A stretch of 64,000 nucleotides of DNA from positions 62,001-126,000 of the forward strand of contig JACYFD010000002.1 of the NCBI GenBank assembly GCA_014803435.1. The letters run 5' to 3'. The translations under genes were made by a program, and so were the position numbers. The DNA is from Cellulosimicrobium terreum. Its GTDB lineage: Bacteria; Actinomycetota; Actinomycetes; Actinomycetales; Cellulomonadaceae. Below the pieces are notes generated by a model. That model was not told the DNA's origin and searched no databases. It saw only the letters and a list, made by a program, of their open reading frames with translations. Shown here piece by piece: positions 1-8,413 of this stretch. Each line of letters starts with the position of its first letter. Position 1 is the first letter of the stretch.

Positions 1-473
1 ACGACGCCCACGTGCGTCGACGAGCCCGTGACCGGCGCGAGGCCGTGCTCGCCCGCGGCGTCGACCACGGCCTGCCAGCGCGTGCCGGCGCCGATCCGTG
101 CGATGCGCGTGCCGGGGTCGACCGTGACCCCGGCGAGGCCCTCGGTCGCGACGACGACGCCGTCGGTGACGGGCCACGCCGCGCCGTGACCTGTCGCGTG
201 CAGGCGGACGGGCAGGTCGTGGAACCCGGCGAACCGCACGGCCTCGACGACGTCGGCCTCCGTCGCGGCGACGACCACGACGGCGGGGTCGTGGGTGACG
301 AGCGTGCTGTGCGCGGCGATCGCCTCCGCGGCGGTCGGCCCGCCGTCGGGCGCGTCGTCGCGGACGAGCACGGTGCCGGTGACGCGGGCGCGGAGGCCCG
401 CGACGGAGTCGGGCGGCGTGGCGGTCGTGGCCGTGGTCGCGGCGATGGTCTGGCTGGGCGTGCTCTCACTCAT
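1..473 (-). CDS. FAD-binding oxidoreductase, N-terminal part (cut by window edge)
   Basis: About 157 residues of the N-terminus are present; the rest lies beyond base 1. The translation has the FAD_binding_4 (PCMH) pattern of berberine-bridge-like oxidases: a segment ending VVVVAATEADVVEAVRFA, then RLHATGHGAAWP, where family members carry the covalent-FAD histidine, then a stretch with GAGTRWQAVVDAAGEHG and GSSTHVGVV near the edge. These enzymes oxidise alcohols or sugars using FAD; the substrate cannot be told. The ATG at 471-473 is preceded by GAGGGA as ribosome binding site. There is no signal peptide; the first 20 residues are rich in Ser, Thr and Ala. A perfect inverted repeat sits 29 bases upstream and may control it. 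Confidence 0.85.
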   Translation of the reverse strand, partial: MSESTPSQTIAATTATTATPPDSVAGLRARVTGTVLVRDDAPDGGPTAAEAIAAHSTLVTHDPAVVVVAATEADVVEAVRFAGFHDLPVRLHATGHGAAWPVTDGVVVATEGLAGVTVDPGTRIARIGAGTRWQAVVDAAGEHGLAPVTGSSTHVGV

Positions 474-501
474 GGCGTCCCTCGAGCTCTCGGCGGATCT
501 C

Positions 502-521
502 GTGACGCCCGTTGGCGTCAC
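502..521. promoter_or_regulatory. 8-4-8 inverted repeat upstream of the FAD oxidase
   Basis: GTGACGCC at 502-509 and GGCGTCAC at 514-521 are perfect complements around a four-base centre. It lies between the divergent ends of the oxidase gene (start at 473) and the exonuclease gene (stop at 641), 29 bases before the oxidase start, where an operator would sit. No terminator-like T run follows on either strand. The assignment as an operator is inference; it could also be a leader hairpin. Confidence 0.4.
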
Positions 522-640
522 CCCCCTCTGACGTGCGGTACCCGCAGGAATGGACATCGCGGCCGCAACGAGGAGAGAGGGGCACCGGTGCGACTCGTGC
601 CACGACGACCGGATGAATGTGGCAGGGAGCGGCCCCGTCC

Positions 641-1678
641 TCAGGCGGTGGCTTCCTGGAACGCGTCGAGCACGCGCTGCACGGACGAGCCCAGGCCCCA
701 GCGATCGGTGAGCTCGGCGAGCGCGTCGGGGTCGGCGGGAGCGGCGGGCAGCGCGTCGACGACGTCACCGACCGGCGCGTCCCTCGCCACCTGCACGACG
801 ACCGGCGCGACGTCGAGATAGTCGGCCGCCTCCGTGAGCCGCCGGAGCTGGGTCGCGGTGAGCCCGGGGTCGCCTGCATCACGGGCAGCGAGCACACCCG
901 CGAGGTCGCCGAACCGGTCGAGCAGCGCGACCGCCGTCTTCTCCCCGATGCCCGGCACGCCCGGCAGCCCGTCGCTCGGGTCGCCGCGGAGCACCGCCAT
1001 GTCCGCGTAGGCCTGGCCGGTGGGCAGCCCGTACCGCTCCGCGAGGCGCGCCTGGTCCACGACGTCGAGGTTCCGCACTCCCTTGGTCGGGTAGAGGATG
1101 CGTACTCTCGCGGAGTCGTCGACGAGCTGAAACAGATCGCGGTCCCCGGTGACGACCTCGACCACCGCCCGCTGCCCGGGCCCGACCGGCTCGGCGTCCG
1201 CCGTCGGGCCCCGAGCCGCCCGACGCGCGACCTCGCGCGTCGCGAGCGTGCCGATGACGTCGTCCGCCTCGTACCCCGGCGACCCGACGCGCGCGATGCC
1301 GAGCGCGGCGAGCACCTCGACGATGACCGGCACCTGCGCCGACAGCTTGGCGGGGACCTCCTCGACCCCGGTCGTCCCCGGTTCCTCGCGCGCCACGCGG
1401 TGCGCCTTGTACGACGGGATCGCCTCGACACGGAACGCGGGCCGCCAGTCGTCGTCCCAGCACGCGACGAGCCGGTCGGGGCGCCGGTCGGTGACGAGCG
1501 TCGCGATCATGTCGAGCAGCCCGCGGACGGCGTTGACCGGCGTGCCGTCAGGAGCCTTGATCGAGTCGGGCACGCCGAAGAACGCGCGGAAGTACAGGCT
1601 CGCGGTGTCCAGCAGGAGGAGGTCCGTGCCCGCGGCGACCGGTTCCGGCGCGGCGGTGCTCTCGGTGCTCGCGGTCAT
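641..1678 (-). CDS. 5'-3' exonuclease family protein (Pol I N-terminal nuclease fold)
   Basis: A 345-residue stand-alone relative of the 5'-3' exonuclease domain of DNA polymerase I. Visible motifs are LLLLDTASLYFRAFFG near the N-terminus (first metal-binding Asp), LVACWDDDWRPAFR, YKAHR, GYEADDVIGTLA and VTGDRDLFQLV for the acidic cluster, and the helix-hairpin-helix LPGVPGIGEKTAVALLDRFG around residue 240. Such proteins bind flap or 5' ends of DNA and take part in repair. The polymerase domain is absent and the frame ends soon after the nuclease fold, so it is a complete small protein rather than a truncated polA. The start at 1678 has no Shine-Dalgarno sequence, but CAGGAT lies six bases upstream, a possible leaderless -10. 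Confidence 0.93.
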   Translation of the reverse strand: MTASTESTAAPEPVAAGTDLLLLDTASLYFRAFFGVPDSIKAPDGTPVNAVRGLLDMIATLVTDRRPDRLVACWDDDWRPAFRVEAIPSYKAHRVAREEPGTTGVEEVPAKLSAQVPVIVEVLAALGIARVGSPGYEADDVIGTLATREVARRAARGPTADAEPVGPGQRAVVEVVTGDRDLFQLVDDSARVRILYPTKGVRNLDVVDQARLAERYGLPTGQAYADMAVLRGDPSDGLPGVPGIGEKTAVALLDRFGDLAGVLAARDAGDPGLTATQLRRLTEAADYLDVAPVVVQVARDAPVGDVVDALPAAPADPDALAELTDRWGLGSSVQRVLDAFQEATA

Positions 1679-1842
1679 GCGGCCATCCTGCCGCACGCCC
1701 CCGACAGCGCCGCCCGACGAGGTCGACCGATGAGCGGACGTGCGCCGGACGGTCGACCCTGGGGGAGAGGCCGGGCGACCGCGCCCGACCGATCCCGTGC
1801 AGACCCACCCAGACCTACCCAGACCCCAACCCAGGAGTAACC

Positions 1843-2220
1843 ATGCTCGACAAGGCGTTCAGCGGATTCTCGGTCGACGACGTCGACGCGGCCCGGCAGT
1901 TCTACGGCGAGACCCTCGGCCTGAGCATCCGGGGCGACGACATGCTGTGGCTCGACCTCCCCGGGACGACGGGCGTACTCGTCTACCCGAAGGGCGACGC
2001 GCACGAGCCGGCGTCGTTCACGATCCTCAACTTCCCGGTGCGCGACGTGCCCGGCACCGTCGCGGCCCTGCGCGAGCGCGGCGTCGAGTTCGAGCGGTAC
2101 GCCGGCACGCCCGTCGAGACCGACGACGACTTCGTCTTCCGCGGTGGCGGCCCGCTCATCGCGTGGTTCCGCGACCCGGCGGGCAACGTGCTGTCGGTCC
2201 TCCAGGACGACGACGCGTAG
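1843..2220 (+). CDS. VOC (glyoxalase/bleomycin-resistance fold) family protein
   Basis: A 125-residue protein with the paired beta-alpha-beta-beta-beta units of the vicinal oxygen chelate superfamily: FSVDDVDAARQFYGETLGL at the front and PLIAWFRDPAGNVLSVLQ at the end. Members bind metal for dioxygenase, isomerase or resistance roles; this one has few strong metal ligands (only scattered Glu and no clear conserved His pair), so it may be a binding protein or have another role. AGGAG lies 6 bases before the ATG. It stands alone, convergent with the response regulator that ends 23 bases downstream. Confidence 0.85.
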   Translation: MLDKAFSGFSVDDVDAARQFYGETLGLSIRGDDMLWLDLPGTTGVLVYPKGDAHEPASFTILNFPVRDVPGTVAALRERGVEFERYAGTPVETDDDFVFRGGGPLIAWFRDPAGNVLSVLQDDDA

Positions 2221-2243
2221 CGAGCCTCGCCGAACCCGAGCCG

Positions 2244-2939
2244 TCAGGCGCCGCCGAGGCCCTCCTCGCGCGCCGCGACGATCGCGGACGACCGGTCGCG
2301 CGCGCCGAGCTTGGTCAGGACGTTCGTGACGTGGTTGCGGACGGTCTTCGGGCTCAGCACGAGCCGCCGCGAGATCGCGGTGTTGTCGAGACCCGCCGCG
2401 ACGAGGTCGAGGACCTCGCGCTCGCGATCGGTGAGCTGCGGGAACGGCGCCCGCACCGCCGACCGACCGCCGACGACGTACGCCATCGCGCGGTCGGCCA
2501 CCGCCGGGGCGAGGATCATCGCGCCGTCGGCGACGGCGCGGACCGCCCGCTCGATCTCGGCAGGGCTCGCGGACTTCACGAGGTACCCGCGCGCCCCGGC
2601 CCGCACGGCCGCGACGACGACGTCCGGGTCCTCGTGCATCGTCACGACGAGCACCCGGACGTCGGGCCGGGCGCGCACGAGCTCGCGCGTCACGTCGACG
2701 CCCGACCCGTCGCCGAGGTCGACGTCCACGAGGACCACGTCGGCCCGGGACCCGGGCGCGTCCGCTCCCTGGCCCCCCGGCGCGGTGCGCCCGCTCACGT
2801 CGAGCCCCAGCACCGCGCGCGCCTCTGACGCTCCGGAGGCCTGCCCGACGACGCGCACGCCGTCGAGCGAGTCCAGCAGCGCCACGAGGCCGAGCCGGAA
2901 GACGGGGTGGTCCTCGACCACGACGACCTCGATCGTCAC
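2244..2939 (-). CDS. NarL/LuxR-family response regulator
   Basis: A 231-residue regulator. The receiver domain (1-130) shows the acidic pair in VVVEDHPVFRLGL, the phospho-acceptor Asp in VVLVDVDLGDGSGVD and the conserved Lys in GYLVKSASP. The C-terminal GerE-type helix-turn-helix covers LTDREREVLDLVAAGLDN to SPKTVRNHVTNVLTKLGA. A short insertion rich in Gly and Pro sits between the first receiver helices and the Asp strand. The GTG start overlaps the last four bases of the kinase gene, so the pair is translationally coupled and forms one operon. Target genes are not evident in the window. Confidence 0.95.
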   Translation of the reverse strand: MTIEVVVVEDHPVFRLGLVALLDSLDGVRVVGQASGASEARAVLGLDVSGRTAPGGQGADAPGSRADVVLVDVDLGDGSGVDVTRELVRARPDVRVLVVTMHEDPDVVVAAVRAGARGYLVKSASPAEIERAVRAVADGAMILAPAVADRAMAYVVGGRSAVRAPFPQLTDREREVLDLVAAGLDNTAISRRLVLSPKTVRNHVTNVLTKLGARDRSSAIVAAREEGLGGA

Positions 2940-4945
2940 GCGACGACCTCCCCGACGGCGGCATGGCTCGGGACGAGCGGCAGGACCGCGCGGACGCGCG
3001 TCCCGGGTCGTGCGTCGTCGGGCGCCGCGGCGGTGACGTCCACGTGCCCGCCGAGCTCCTCCGCGCGCTCGTGGACCGACCGCGACCCGACGCCGGACCG
3101 CGTGCCGGGTGCGATCCCGGCGCCGTGGTCCTCGACGGTGACGACGAGGGCGTCGTCGCGCAGCACGACGTCGAGCCTGCACTCGTCGGTGCCCGAGTAC
3201 CGGGCCGCGTTGACGACGGACTCGTTGGCGATCGCGTACGCGGCCGCGGCGACACGCTGGTCGAGCCCGGGGCACGGGTCGCAGCGCACGTCGACGACGA
3301 ACCCGGCCACGGCCTGGCGCCCGGCGAGCTCGCCGAGCGCCGCCTCGAGGCCGAGCTCGTCGAGCGCCGGCGGCAGGAGGCTGCGGGACAGGGTCCGCAC
3401 GTCCTCGGCGCGCTGCTCGGCCTCGGCACCGAGCGCGTCGAGGATCGCGGCGGCCGCGGCGGGATCGGTCCCGAGCACGTTGCGCGCGCCCTGCAGGCCG
3501 AGTCGGAGCCCGGTGAGCCAGGGCCCGACGCCGTCGTGCAGCTCGCGCCGGATGACGCGCCGTTCCGCGAGCCGCGCGCGCGTCGTCGCGTCCCGCGCGG
3601 CCTCGAGCTCCCGGGCGCCCCGCGCCAGCGCGATCCCGGCCCCGAGGACGGGCAGGAGCTGGTCGAGCGCGTCCGCCGAACGCGGGTCGAGACGCTCGCC
3701 AGCACGGGGGACGACGTGCACGCGCCCGACCACGTGCCCGCCGTGCTCGACCGTCCGGACGGCGACGCGCCGCACGGGGTGGTCGGGGTCGGTACCCGGG
3801 GTGCCGGCCGGGAGGGGCGCCGCGACGGACACCGTGGAGGTCGCGACGGGCCACTCGATCGTCACCGACTCGAGCCTCAGCGCCTCGCGCACGCCCGCCG
3901 CGAGGCCGGCGACGAGCTCGTCGGCGGTCGACGCGGCCGACAGGTGGCGACCGACGCTCAGCGCGGCGCGACCGGGGTCACGGCCGTCGCCGTAGACGAG
4001 GACGTGCACGCGGCGGCGCAGCCACGTGTGCAGGGGCTGCACCGCGAGCGCGACGCCGACCGCCGCGACGACCTGCGCCGCCGGCCCGTCGACCATCGTC
4101 GCCGAGACGACGACCACCACGGCGTAGACGACCGCGAGCCCGACGGCGAGCATCGCGGCGACGGTCGCGCGCGACAGCACGAGGTCGATGCCCCACAGGC
4201 GGTTCCGCAGCACGCACACGAGGATCGCCGCGGGGAACAGGGCCTGGCACGCGAGGTGCGTGAGGGGCAGCGCGAGGATCACGTCGGTGTCCGCCCACGT
4301 GCCCAGCAGGGGCACGAACGACAGCGCCATGAGCGCGGTCCCGAGCGCGAGGAGCCCGAGCCCCCGCCGGTCCTCGACGGGTCCGCGGCGCCACCGCCAC
4401 GCCGTCGTCCCGGCCGTGACGAGCCCCACGACGACGACGCCGAGGATGGCAGGGCGCGGGTCGTCGACGGGCGCGAGGACGAAGTACCCGATCGACGCGG
4501 CGCCGGCGGCGACGCCGCACCAGCTGCCGACGCCGAGGCGTCCCGAGCGCACGAACCACGGGACGAGGACGAACAGCCCGACCGTGCCCGGTACCCAGGC
4601 CCAGCCGTACGCGTCGGCGAGCGGCGTGAGCGGCGGGAGCTCCGGGTGGGTCGAGGCGTAGCTGCGCCACCCGCCGCCGAGCGCGGCGACGCCGCCGCCG
4701 AGCGCGGCGAGGGCGGTGAGCCACCCGACGACGTGCGGTCGCCGCGCGAGGACCACCGCGGCGACGGTGCCGTAGACGATCGCGACCGTCGCGTCGACGA
4801 CGACGAACAGCAGGTCCCCGAGCAGCAGCGGGACGCCGGACGTGAGCTGCAGCAGCAGCGCGGAGACGGCGAGCAGCCAGGCGAGGACCCCCAGGGTCCA
4901 CGCCGTGCGGGGCATCCCGGCGCGGCCGGGCCCGGGCTCGGCCAC
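2936..4945 (-). CDS. Membrane sensor histidine kinase (NarL/DesK type)
   Basis: A 669-residue kinase. About nine to ten hydrophobic segments fill the first 330 residues, followed by a weak GAF-like linker, the HisKA_3 dimerisation box RRVIRRELHDGVGPWLTGLR with the phospho-His, and an HATPase domain with NESVVNAARYSG (N box) and GVGSRSVHERAEELGG (G box). It phosphorylates the partner regulator encoded four bases overlapping downstream. The start is set to the GTG at 4945 because TACCGT lies exactly six bases upstream, a leaderless signature; an in-frame ATG at 4915 without a ribosome binding site is the alternative. The many membrane segments suggest it senses a membrane or lipid-soluble signal. 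Confidence 0.93.
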   Translation of the reverse strand: MAEPGPGRAGMPRTAWTLGVLAWLLAVSALLLQLTSGVPLLLGDLLFVVVDATVAIVYGTVAAVVLARRPHVVGWLTALAALGGGVAALGGGWRSYASTHPELPPLTPLADAYGWAWVPGTVGLFVLVPWFVRSGRLGVGSWCGVAAGAASIGYFVLAPVDDPRPAILGVVVVGLVTAGTTAWRWRRGPVEDRRGLGLLALGTALMALSFVPLLGTWADTDVILALPLTHLACQALFPAAILVCVLRNRLWGIDLVLSRATVAAMLAVGLAVVYAVVVVVSATMVDGPAAQVVAAVGVALAVQPLHTWLRRRVHVLVYGDGRDPGRAALSVGRHLSAASTADELVAGLAAGVREALRLESVTIEWPVATSTVSVAAPLPAGTPGTDPDHPVRRVAVRTVEHGGHVVGRVHVVPRAGERLDPRSADALDQLLPVLGAGIALARGARELEAARDATTRARLAERRVIRRELHDGVGPWLTGLRLGLQGARNVLGTDPAAAAAILDALGAEAEQRAEDVRTLSRSLLPPALDELGLEAALGELAGRQAVAGFVVDVRCDPCPGLDQRVAAAAYAIANESVVNAARYSGTDECRLDVVLRDDALVVTVEDHGAGIAPGTRSGVGSRSVHERAEELGGHVDVTAAAPDDARPGTRVRAVLPLVPSHAAVGEVVA

Positions 4946-4951
4946 GGGCCC

Positions 4952-4957
4952 ACGGTA
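4952..4957 (-). promoter_or_regulatory. Leaderless -10 element for the histidine kinase gene
   Basis: TACCGT on the minus strand, six bases before the GTG at 4945. There is no Shine-Dalgarno sequence in the preceding bases. This spacing puts the transcription start at the first base of the start codon. No convincing -35 hexamer was seen. Confidence 0.5.
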
Positions 4958-5003
4958 GGGCCGCGGCACGCGGGGCGAGAAGACCTCGAGCCCGAGATCA
5001 CCC

Positions 5004-5056
5004 GCTGCCCGACGACGCTGCCCGACGACGGACGCCACCGTGCGTCGTCGGGCAGC
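5004..5056 (-). terminator. Three-armed terminator hairpin after the 5.1 kb membrane protein
   Basis: The 14-mer GCTGCCCGACGACG occurs twice in direct repeat, at 5004-5017 and 5017-5030, and its exact complement lies at 5043-5056. Either copy can form a perfect 14-bp stem with the single right arm; the inner one has a 12-base loop. It begins 27 bases past the stop of the membrane protein gene at 5083 and before the kinase promoter, so it likely ends the upstream transcript. No T run follows. Confidence 0.65.
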
Positions 5057-5082
5057 CAGAGGAGCGTGGGCGGCCGGCACGC

Positions 5083-5778
5083 TCAGCGCCGGTCCCCGAG
5101 CGCGAAGCCGAGCGCGGTGACGACGAGCCAGAGCGGCCCGACGAACCCCGCCATGTACTGCAGGGGCGAGACACCCGTGAGGAGCGTGAGACCGCCGAGG
5201 ACGATGCCGACGACGCCGATCCACCGGGGCGCGGCCGCGTGGCGCAGCGCCGCGACGCCGAGCGCGACGCCCGTCACGCCCGCGCCGACCCAGAGCCACG
5301 GGATGGTGGCGACCCAGTCGCCGTAGAACGCGCCCGACTCCGGGACCATGAGCTCGGTGTCGCCGAGCCCGAACAGGAACTGCGTGTCGAGACCGGAGCC
5401 CAGCAGCCCGGCGACGGACACGAGCACGAGGCCCCAGCCCGCGATCGTCGGCAGGAGCGAGCCGGCGGGCGCCTGCGCGTCGAGCCGCCGGCGCAGACCG
5501 GCAGCGAAGACGAGCACGAGCAGTGCGTACGCGATCGTGGCCGTGTGGAAGACGAGCTGCGCCCCGGTGCGGCCGGCGAGGCTCGCGACGACGGCCTCCG
5601 CGTCGCCCGCGGTCTCCTCCCAGTCCACGCCGAGCGCCATCGAGGCCTGGATCGAGACGAGGCCGAGGACGCCGGCGACGACGCCGGTCCAGGCCCACGC
5701 GCGCGGCGACGTCCGCGGTCGGCGGGTCGTGGTCGTCCCGGTGAGGGGCGACGGTGCGGTGAGCGGTGCGTCGTGCAT
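5083..5778 (-). CDS. Membrane protein of unknown function, six predicted helices
   Basis: A 231-residue integral membrane protein. After a polar N-terminus of about 30 residues, hydrophobic segments occur near residues 32-50, 75-95, 110-130, 155-180, 185-200 and 210-228. I do not recognise a specific family, although the pattern resembles DUF4386-like small membrane proteins. The ATG at 5776-5778 has a good ribosome binding site (GGGAGGAA). It lies between the two-component operon and the SulP gene, all on the minus strand, with a strong hairpin after it, so it is probably its own transcript or the end of the SulP one. Confidence 0.7.
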   Translation of the reverse strand: MHDAPLTAPSPLTGTTTTRRPRTSPRAWAWTGVVAGVLGLVSIQASMALGVDWEETAGDAEAVVASLAGRTGAQLVFHTATIAYALLVLVFAAGLRRRLDAQAPAGSLLPTIAGWGLVLVSVAGLLGSGLDTQFLFGLGDTELMVPESGAFYGDWVATIPWLWVGAGVTGVALGVAALRHAAAPRWIGVVGIVLGGLTLLTGVSPLQYMAGFVGPLWLVVTALGFALGDRR

Positions 5779-5923
5779 GAGAGTTCCTCCCTGGTCCGGC
5801 GCGACCGGTGCCGCGCCACGGTGATGACCGGGGAAGAGTCGTGCCGGGGGTGTCCCGGGTGCCAGGGACCGGCGTCCCGACGTGTCGGGCGACGACACCG
5901 GGACAGGGCGTCGCCGGAACGGG

Positions 5924-7690
5924 TCAGGAGTGCTGGGTCGACCAGCGCCGCGCGGCGTCGACCGCGTGGTCCAGGCTGCCGAGCACCTCGGACGTCGCCT
6001 GCACGACGGCGTCCTCGCCGAGCTCGTCGACGGTCCCCGTGCGCTCCAGCAGCGCGTACATCGCAGGCGAGATACCGACGAGGTAGAGCCGGTTCCCCTG
6101 GTCGTGCAGCTTCTTCGCGGTGCGGTGCAGGAGGTCGAGCATCGCCGACGACGGGATGTCCGGGAGCGTGCGCAGCACGAGGAGGAGCGCCGCGCCGCGG
6201 GCGTCGTCGCCGCGAGGGAGCTCGCTCTCGATCCTGGGGAGTGCGGCGAAGAACGACGCGCCGGCGTAGTCGACGACCGTGACCTCGCCGGACCGCAGCG
6301 CGGCCGGCACCTCGCGCGACGCGTGCCAGCGACCGTCGTCGTCGCGCGACAGCTCCAGGAGCCGCGACTGACGCGCCGCCTGGACGCAGTACAGGAGCAG
6401 GGAGAGGACCGCGCCCAGGACGATCGCCTGCTGGAGCGGCAGGGCCGTCGTCGCGAGGAACGTGAGGATCATCGCCGCCGAGGACAGGGGCGAGGTGCGC
6501 AGCACGAGGCGGATCTCGCGACGCTTTCCCCAGACGAGCTCGCCGCCGACGACGAGGATCAGCCCGCCGATCACCGGCATGGGGATGAGCTCGGCCACGC
6601 CCCCGAGCAAGAGCACGACGAGTGCGAGGAACACGCCGCTGACGACGCCGGCCCACCGGGTCTGCGCGCCGGCCTCGGCCGCGACACCGGTGCGCGACAT
6701 CGAGCCGCCGGCGGGCAGCGACTGGAAGAACCCACCGGCCAGGTTCGCCCAGCCCTGCGACCGGAAGTCCGCGTTCGCGTCGGAGCGTGACCCGTCCGGG
6801 TTCGGCATCGAGGGTGCGATGCTCGCCGCCTGGGCGAGCGCGACGAGCGCGACGGCGAACGCACCGCCGACGAGCTCGGGCGCGACGGACACGTCCGGGA
6901 GCGACAGGCTCGGCAGGGCGGCCGGGATCGACGCGATGTCGGACACCTGCCGCACGTCCACGCCGGTCGCGACCACGACCACGGTCACCACGACCATCGC
7001 GACGAGCAGCGCGACCGGCACGAGCTTCTTGACCCGGCGCGACAGCGCCCACACGACGATCGTGGCGGTCGAGACCAGCGTGGCCGCGAGCTCCCACTGC
7101 CCGATGTGGACCAACCAGTCCCCGAGCTGGTAGAGCCGGTTGTGACCCCGCGGGTCGTACCCGGTGGCGTCCTCCAGGACGCCCGTGATGATCTGCAGCG
7201 CGATGCCGGTGGAGAAACCGACCATGACCGCGTTGGACACGAAGCTCATGACCGCACCCATGCGCAGGAAGCCCATGAGGAGCATCGCGAGCCCGACCAT
7301 GACCGTGAGCGTCGCGACGTTCGCCGGGTCCGTCGGGTCGAGCCCGACGCCGTCGAGCACGCTCTGCGACGTCAGAGCGATCGCGCTGGTGAGCGTCGTG
7401 ACCATGAGGACGGTGCGCGCCGTGATCGAGCCGACGATCGCGGGCACCACGCCCGCGTACAGGCCGGCCACCGGGTTGAACCCCCCGATCGACGCGTACG
7501 CCATGCCTTCCGGGATGGAGAACAGACCCGTCACCATCCCGGAGACGACGTCGGACCGGGTCGGCCTCCCGACCTTCGTGCCGATCCGCCTGCCCAGGCC
7601 CGGGCGGGGGGCCGACGCCGCCGGAGAGGTCTCGTTCGCAGGTTCGGGTCCCGACTCGCCGAGTGCCGGGTCGTCCGGGTGTGCGGGCAT
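5924..7690 (-). CDS. SulP family inorganic anion transporter with STAS domain
   Basis: A 588-residue SLC26/SulP transporter. The family signature appears early as SIPEGMAYASIGGFNPVAGL, followed by about 11-12 membrane segments, SLPAGGSMSRTGVAAEAG, and the motif PVIGGLILVVGGELVW. The C-terminal 120 residues form a STAS domain (VTVVDYAGASFFAALPRIESE, LRTLPDIPSSAMLDLLHR). Members move sulfate, bicarbonate or other anions across the membrane; the substrate is not predictable. The N-terminus before the first helix is about 45 residues and Pro-rich. The start at 7690 has no clear ribosome binding site and no leaderless -10, so the exact start is uncertain. Confidence 0.93.
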   Translation of the reverse strand: MPAHPDDPALGESGPEPANETSPAASAPRPGLGRRIGTKVGRPTRSDVVSGMVTGLFSIPEGMAYASIGGFNPVAGLYAGVVPAIVGSITARTVLMVTTLTSAIALTSQSVLDGVGLDPTDPANVATLTVMVGLAMLLMGFLRMGAVMSFVSNAVMVGFSTGIALQIITGVLEDATGYDPRGHNRLYQLGDWLVHIGQWELAATLVSTATIVVWALSRRVKKLVPVALLVAMVVVTVVVVATGVDVRQVSDIASIPAALPSLSLPDVSVAPELVGGAFAVALVALAQAASIAPSMPNPDGSRSDANADFRSQGWANLAGGFFQSLPAGGSMSRTGVAAEAGAQTRWAGVVSGVFLALVVLLLGGVAELIPMPVIGGLILVVGGELVWGKRREIRLVLRTSPLSSAAMILTFLATTALPLQQAIVLGAVLSLLLYCVQAARQSRLLELSRDDDGRWHASREVPAALRSGEVTVVDYAGASFFAALPRIESELPRGDDARGAALLLVLRTLPDIPSSAMLDLLHRTAKKLHDQGNRLYLVGISPAMYALLERTGTVDELGEDAVVQATSEVLGSLDHAVDAARRWSTQHS

Positions 7691-7735
7691 ACGGGGAGGC
7701 AACCACGGGGTGCGGGTGAGCGCATCTCGACCGCA

Positions 7736-7780
7736 GCACCACGGTCCGCGGTACCACGGTCCGCAGTACCACGCGCTCCG
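7736..7780. repeat. Three tandem 15-bp repeats between sulP and the DUF1269 gene
   Basis: GCACCACGGTCCGCG at 7736-7750, GTACCACGGTCCGCA at 7751-7765 and GTACCACGCGCTCCG at 7766-7780 follow one another. Copies one and two differ at two positions, copy three is more diverged. They lie in the gap between two divergently read genes (SulP start 7690, DUF1269 start 7877), where iterated protein-binding sites are common. Confidence 0.5.
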
Positions 7781-7876
7781 GTGGCGCCGCCCGGCACCCG
7801 GCCATAGTGTCGCCACGCCCGGGCCACCCGCACGACACGTGGTCCCTCGAGGACGAACCCGGAGGAAGTGGGAGAC

Positions 7877-8374
7877 GTGGCAACCCTGACCGTGTGGAAG
7901 TTCGAGACCACCGACGGAGCCGAGCGCGCGGAGTCGGCGCTCCTCGCCCTGCAGAAGCAGGAGCTGGTCCAGGTCCAGGACGCGGCGACCGTGTCGTGGG
8001 AGGAGGGGAAGAAGAAGCCGCGGACCCGCCAGGGTACGAGCACCACGGGCGTCGGCGCTCTCGGCGGCACGTTCTGGGGCCTGCTGTTCGGCCTGATCTT
8101 CTTCGTCCCCCTCCTCGGCGCCGCGATCGGCGCGGCGACCGGCGCGATCGCCGGCGCGCTGACCGACGTGGGGATCGACGACGACTTCATCGACTCCGTC
8201 CGCAGCAAGGTGATGCCGGGGACGTCGGCGCTGTTCGTCCTCACCACCGCCGCGGTGCTGGACCGCGTGCACGAGGCGCTCGCGGCCGAGGGCATCCACG
8301 GCGAGCTCGTCCAGACCAACCTGTCCGCGGAGGAGGAGGCGAGCCTGCGGGCCGTCTTCGCCGAGAACGCCTGA
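7877..8374 (+). CDS. DUF1269 family membrane-associated protein (paralogue 1)
   Basis: A 165-residue DUF1269 protein. It opens with ATLTVWKFETTDGAERAE, has a hydrophobic middle FWGLLFGLIFFVPLLG followed by a glycine-zipper run GAAIGAATGAIAGAL, and ends with a small alpha/beta region SALFVLTTAA and LVQTNLSAEEE. The function of the family is unknown; the glycine zipper suggests insertion into or oligomerisation at the membrane. The GTG at 7877 is chosen since GGAGGAA lies ten bases ahead; a GTG at 7868 would be too close. It is clearly paralogous to the gene at 11980. Confidence 0.88.
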   Translation: MATLTVWKFETTDGAERAESALLALQKQELVQVQDAATVSWEEGKKKPRTRQGTSTTGVGALGGTFWGLLFGLIFFVPLLGAAIGAATGAIAGALTDVGIDDDFIDSVRSKVMPGTSALFVLTTAAVLDRVHEALAAEGIHGELVQTNLSAEEEASLRAVFAENA

Positions 8375-8413
8375 CCTTCACCGATCTCCGACCTGGGACG
8401 AGGAGCAGAACAC

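Noticed and set aside
12-821. Long plus-strand frame over the FAD oxidase gene and neighbouring gap
   Set aside because: Arg/Gly/Asp-rich translation typical of an antisense shadow in GC-rich DNA; the minus-strand frame has clear oxidase motifs.
2963-5326. 787-codon plus-strand frame opposite the histidine kinase
   Set aside because: Composition is Arg/Asp/Glu/Gly repeats with no domain; the kinase on the other strand has all catalytic boxes.
7736-7780. CRISPR array
   Set aside because: Repeats are short, contiguous and without spacers; no cas genes in the window.
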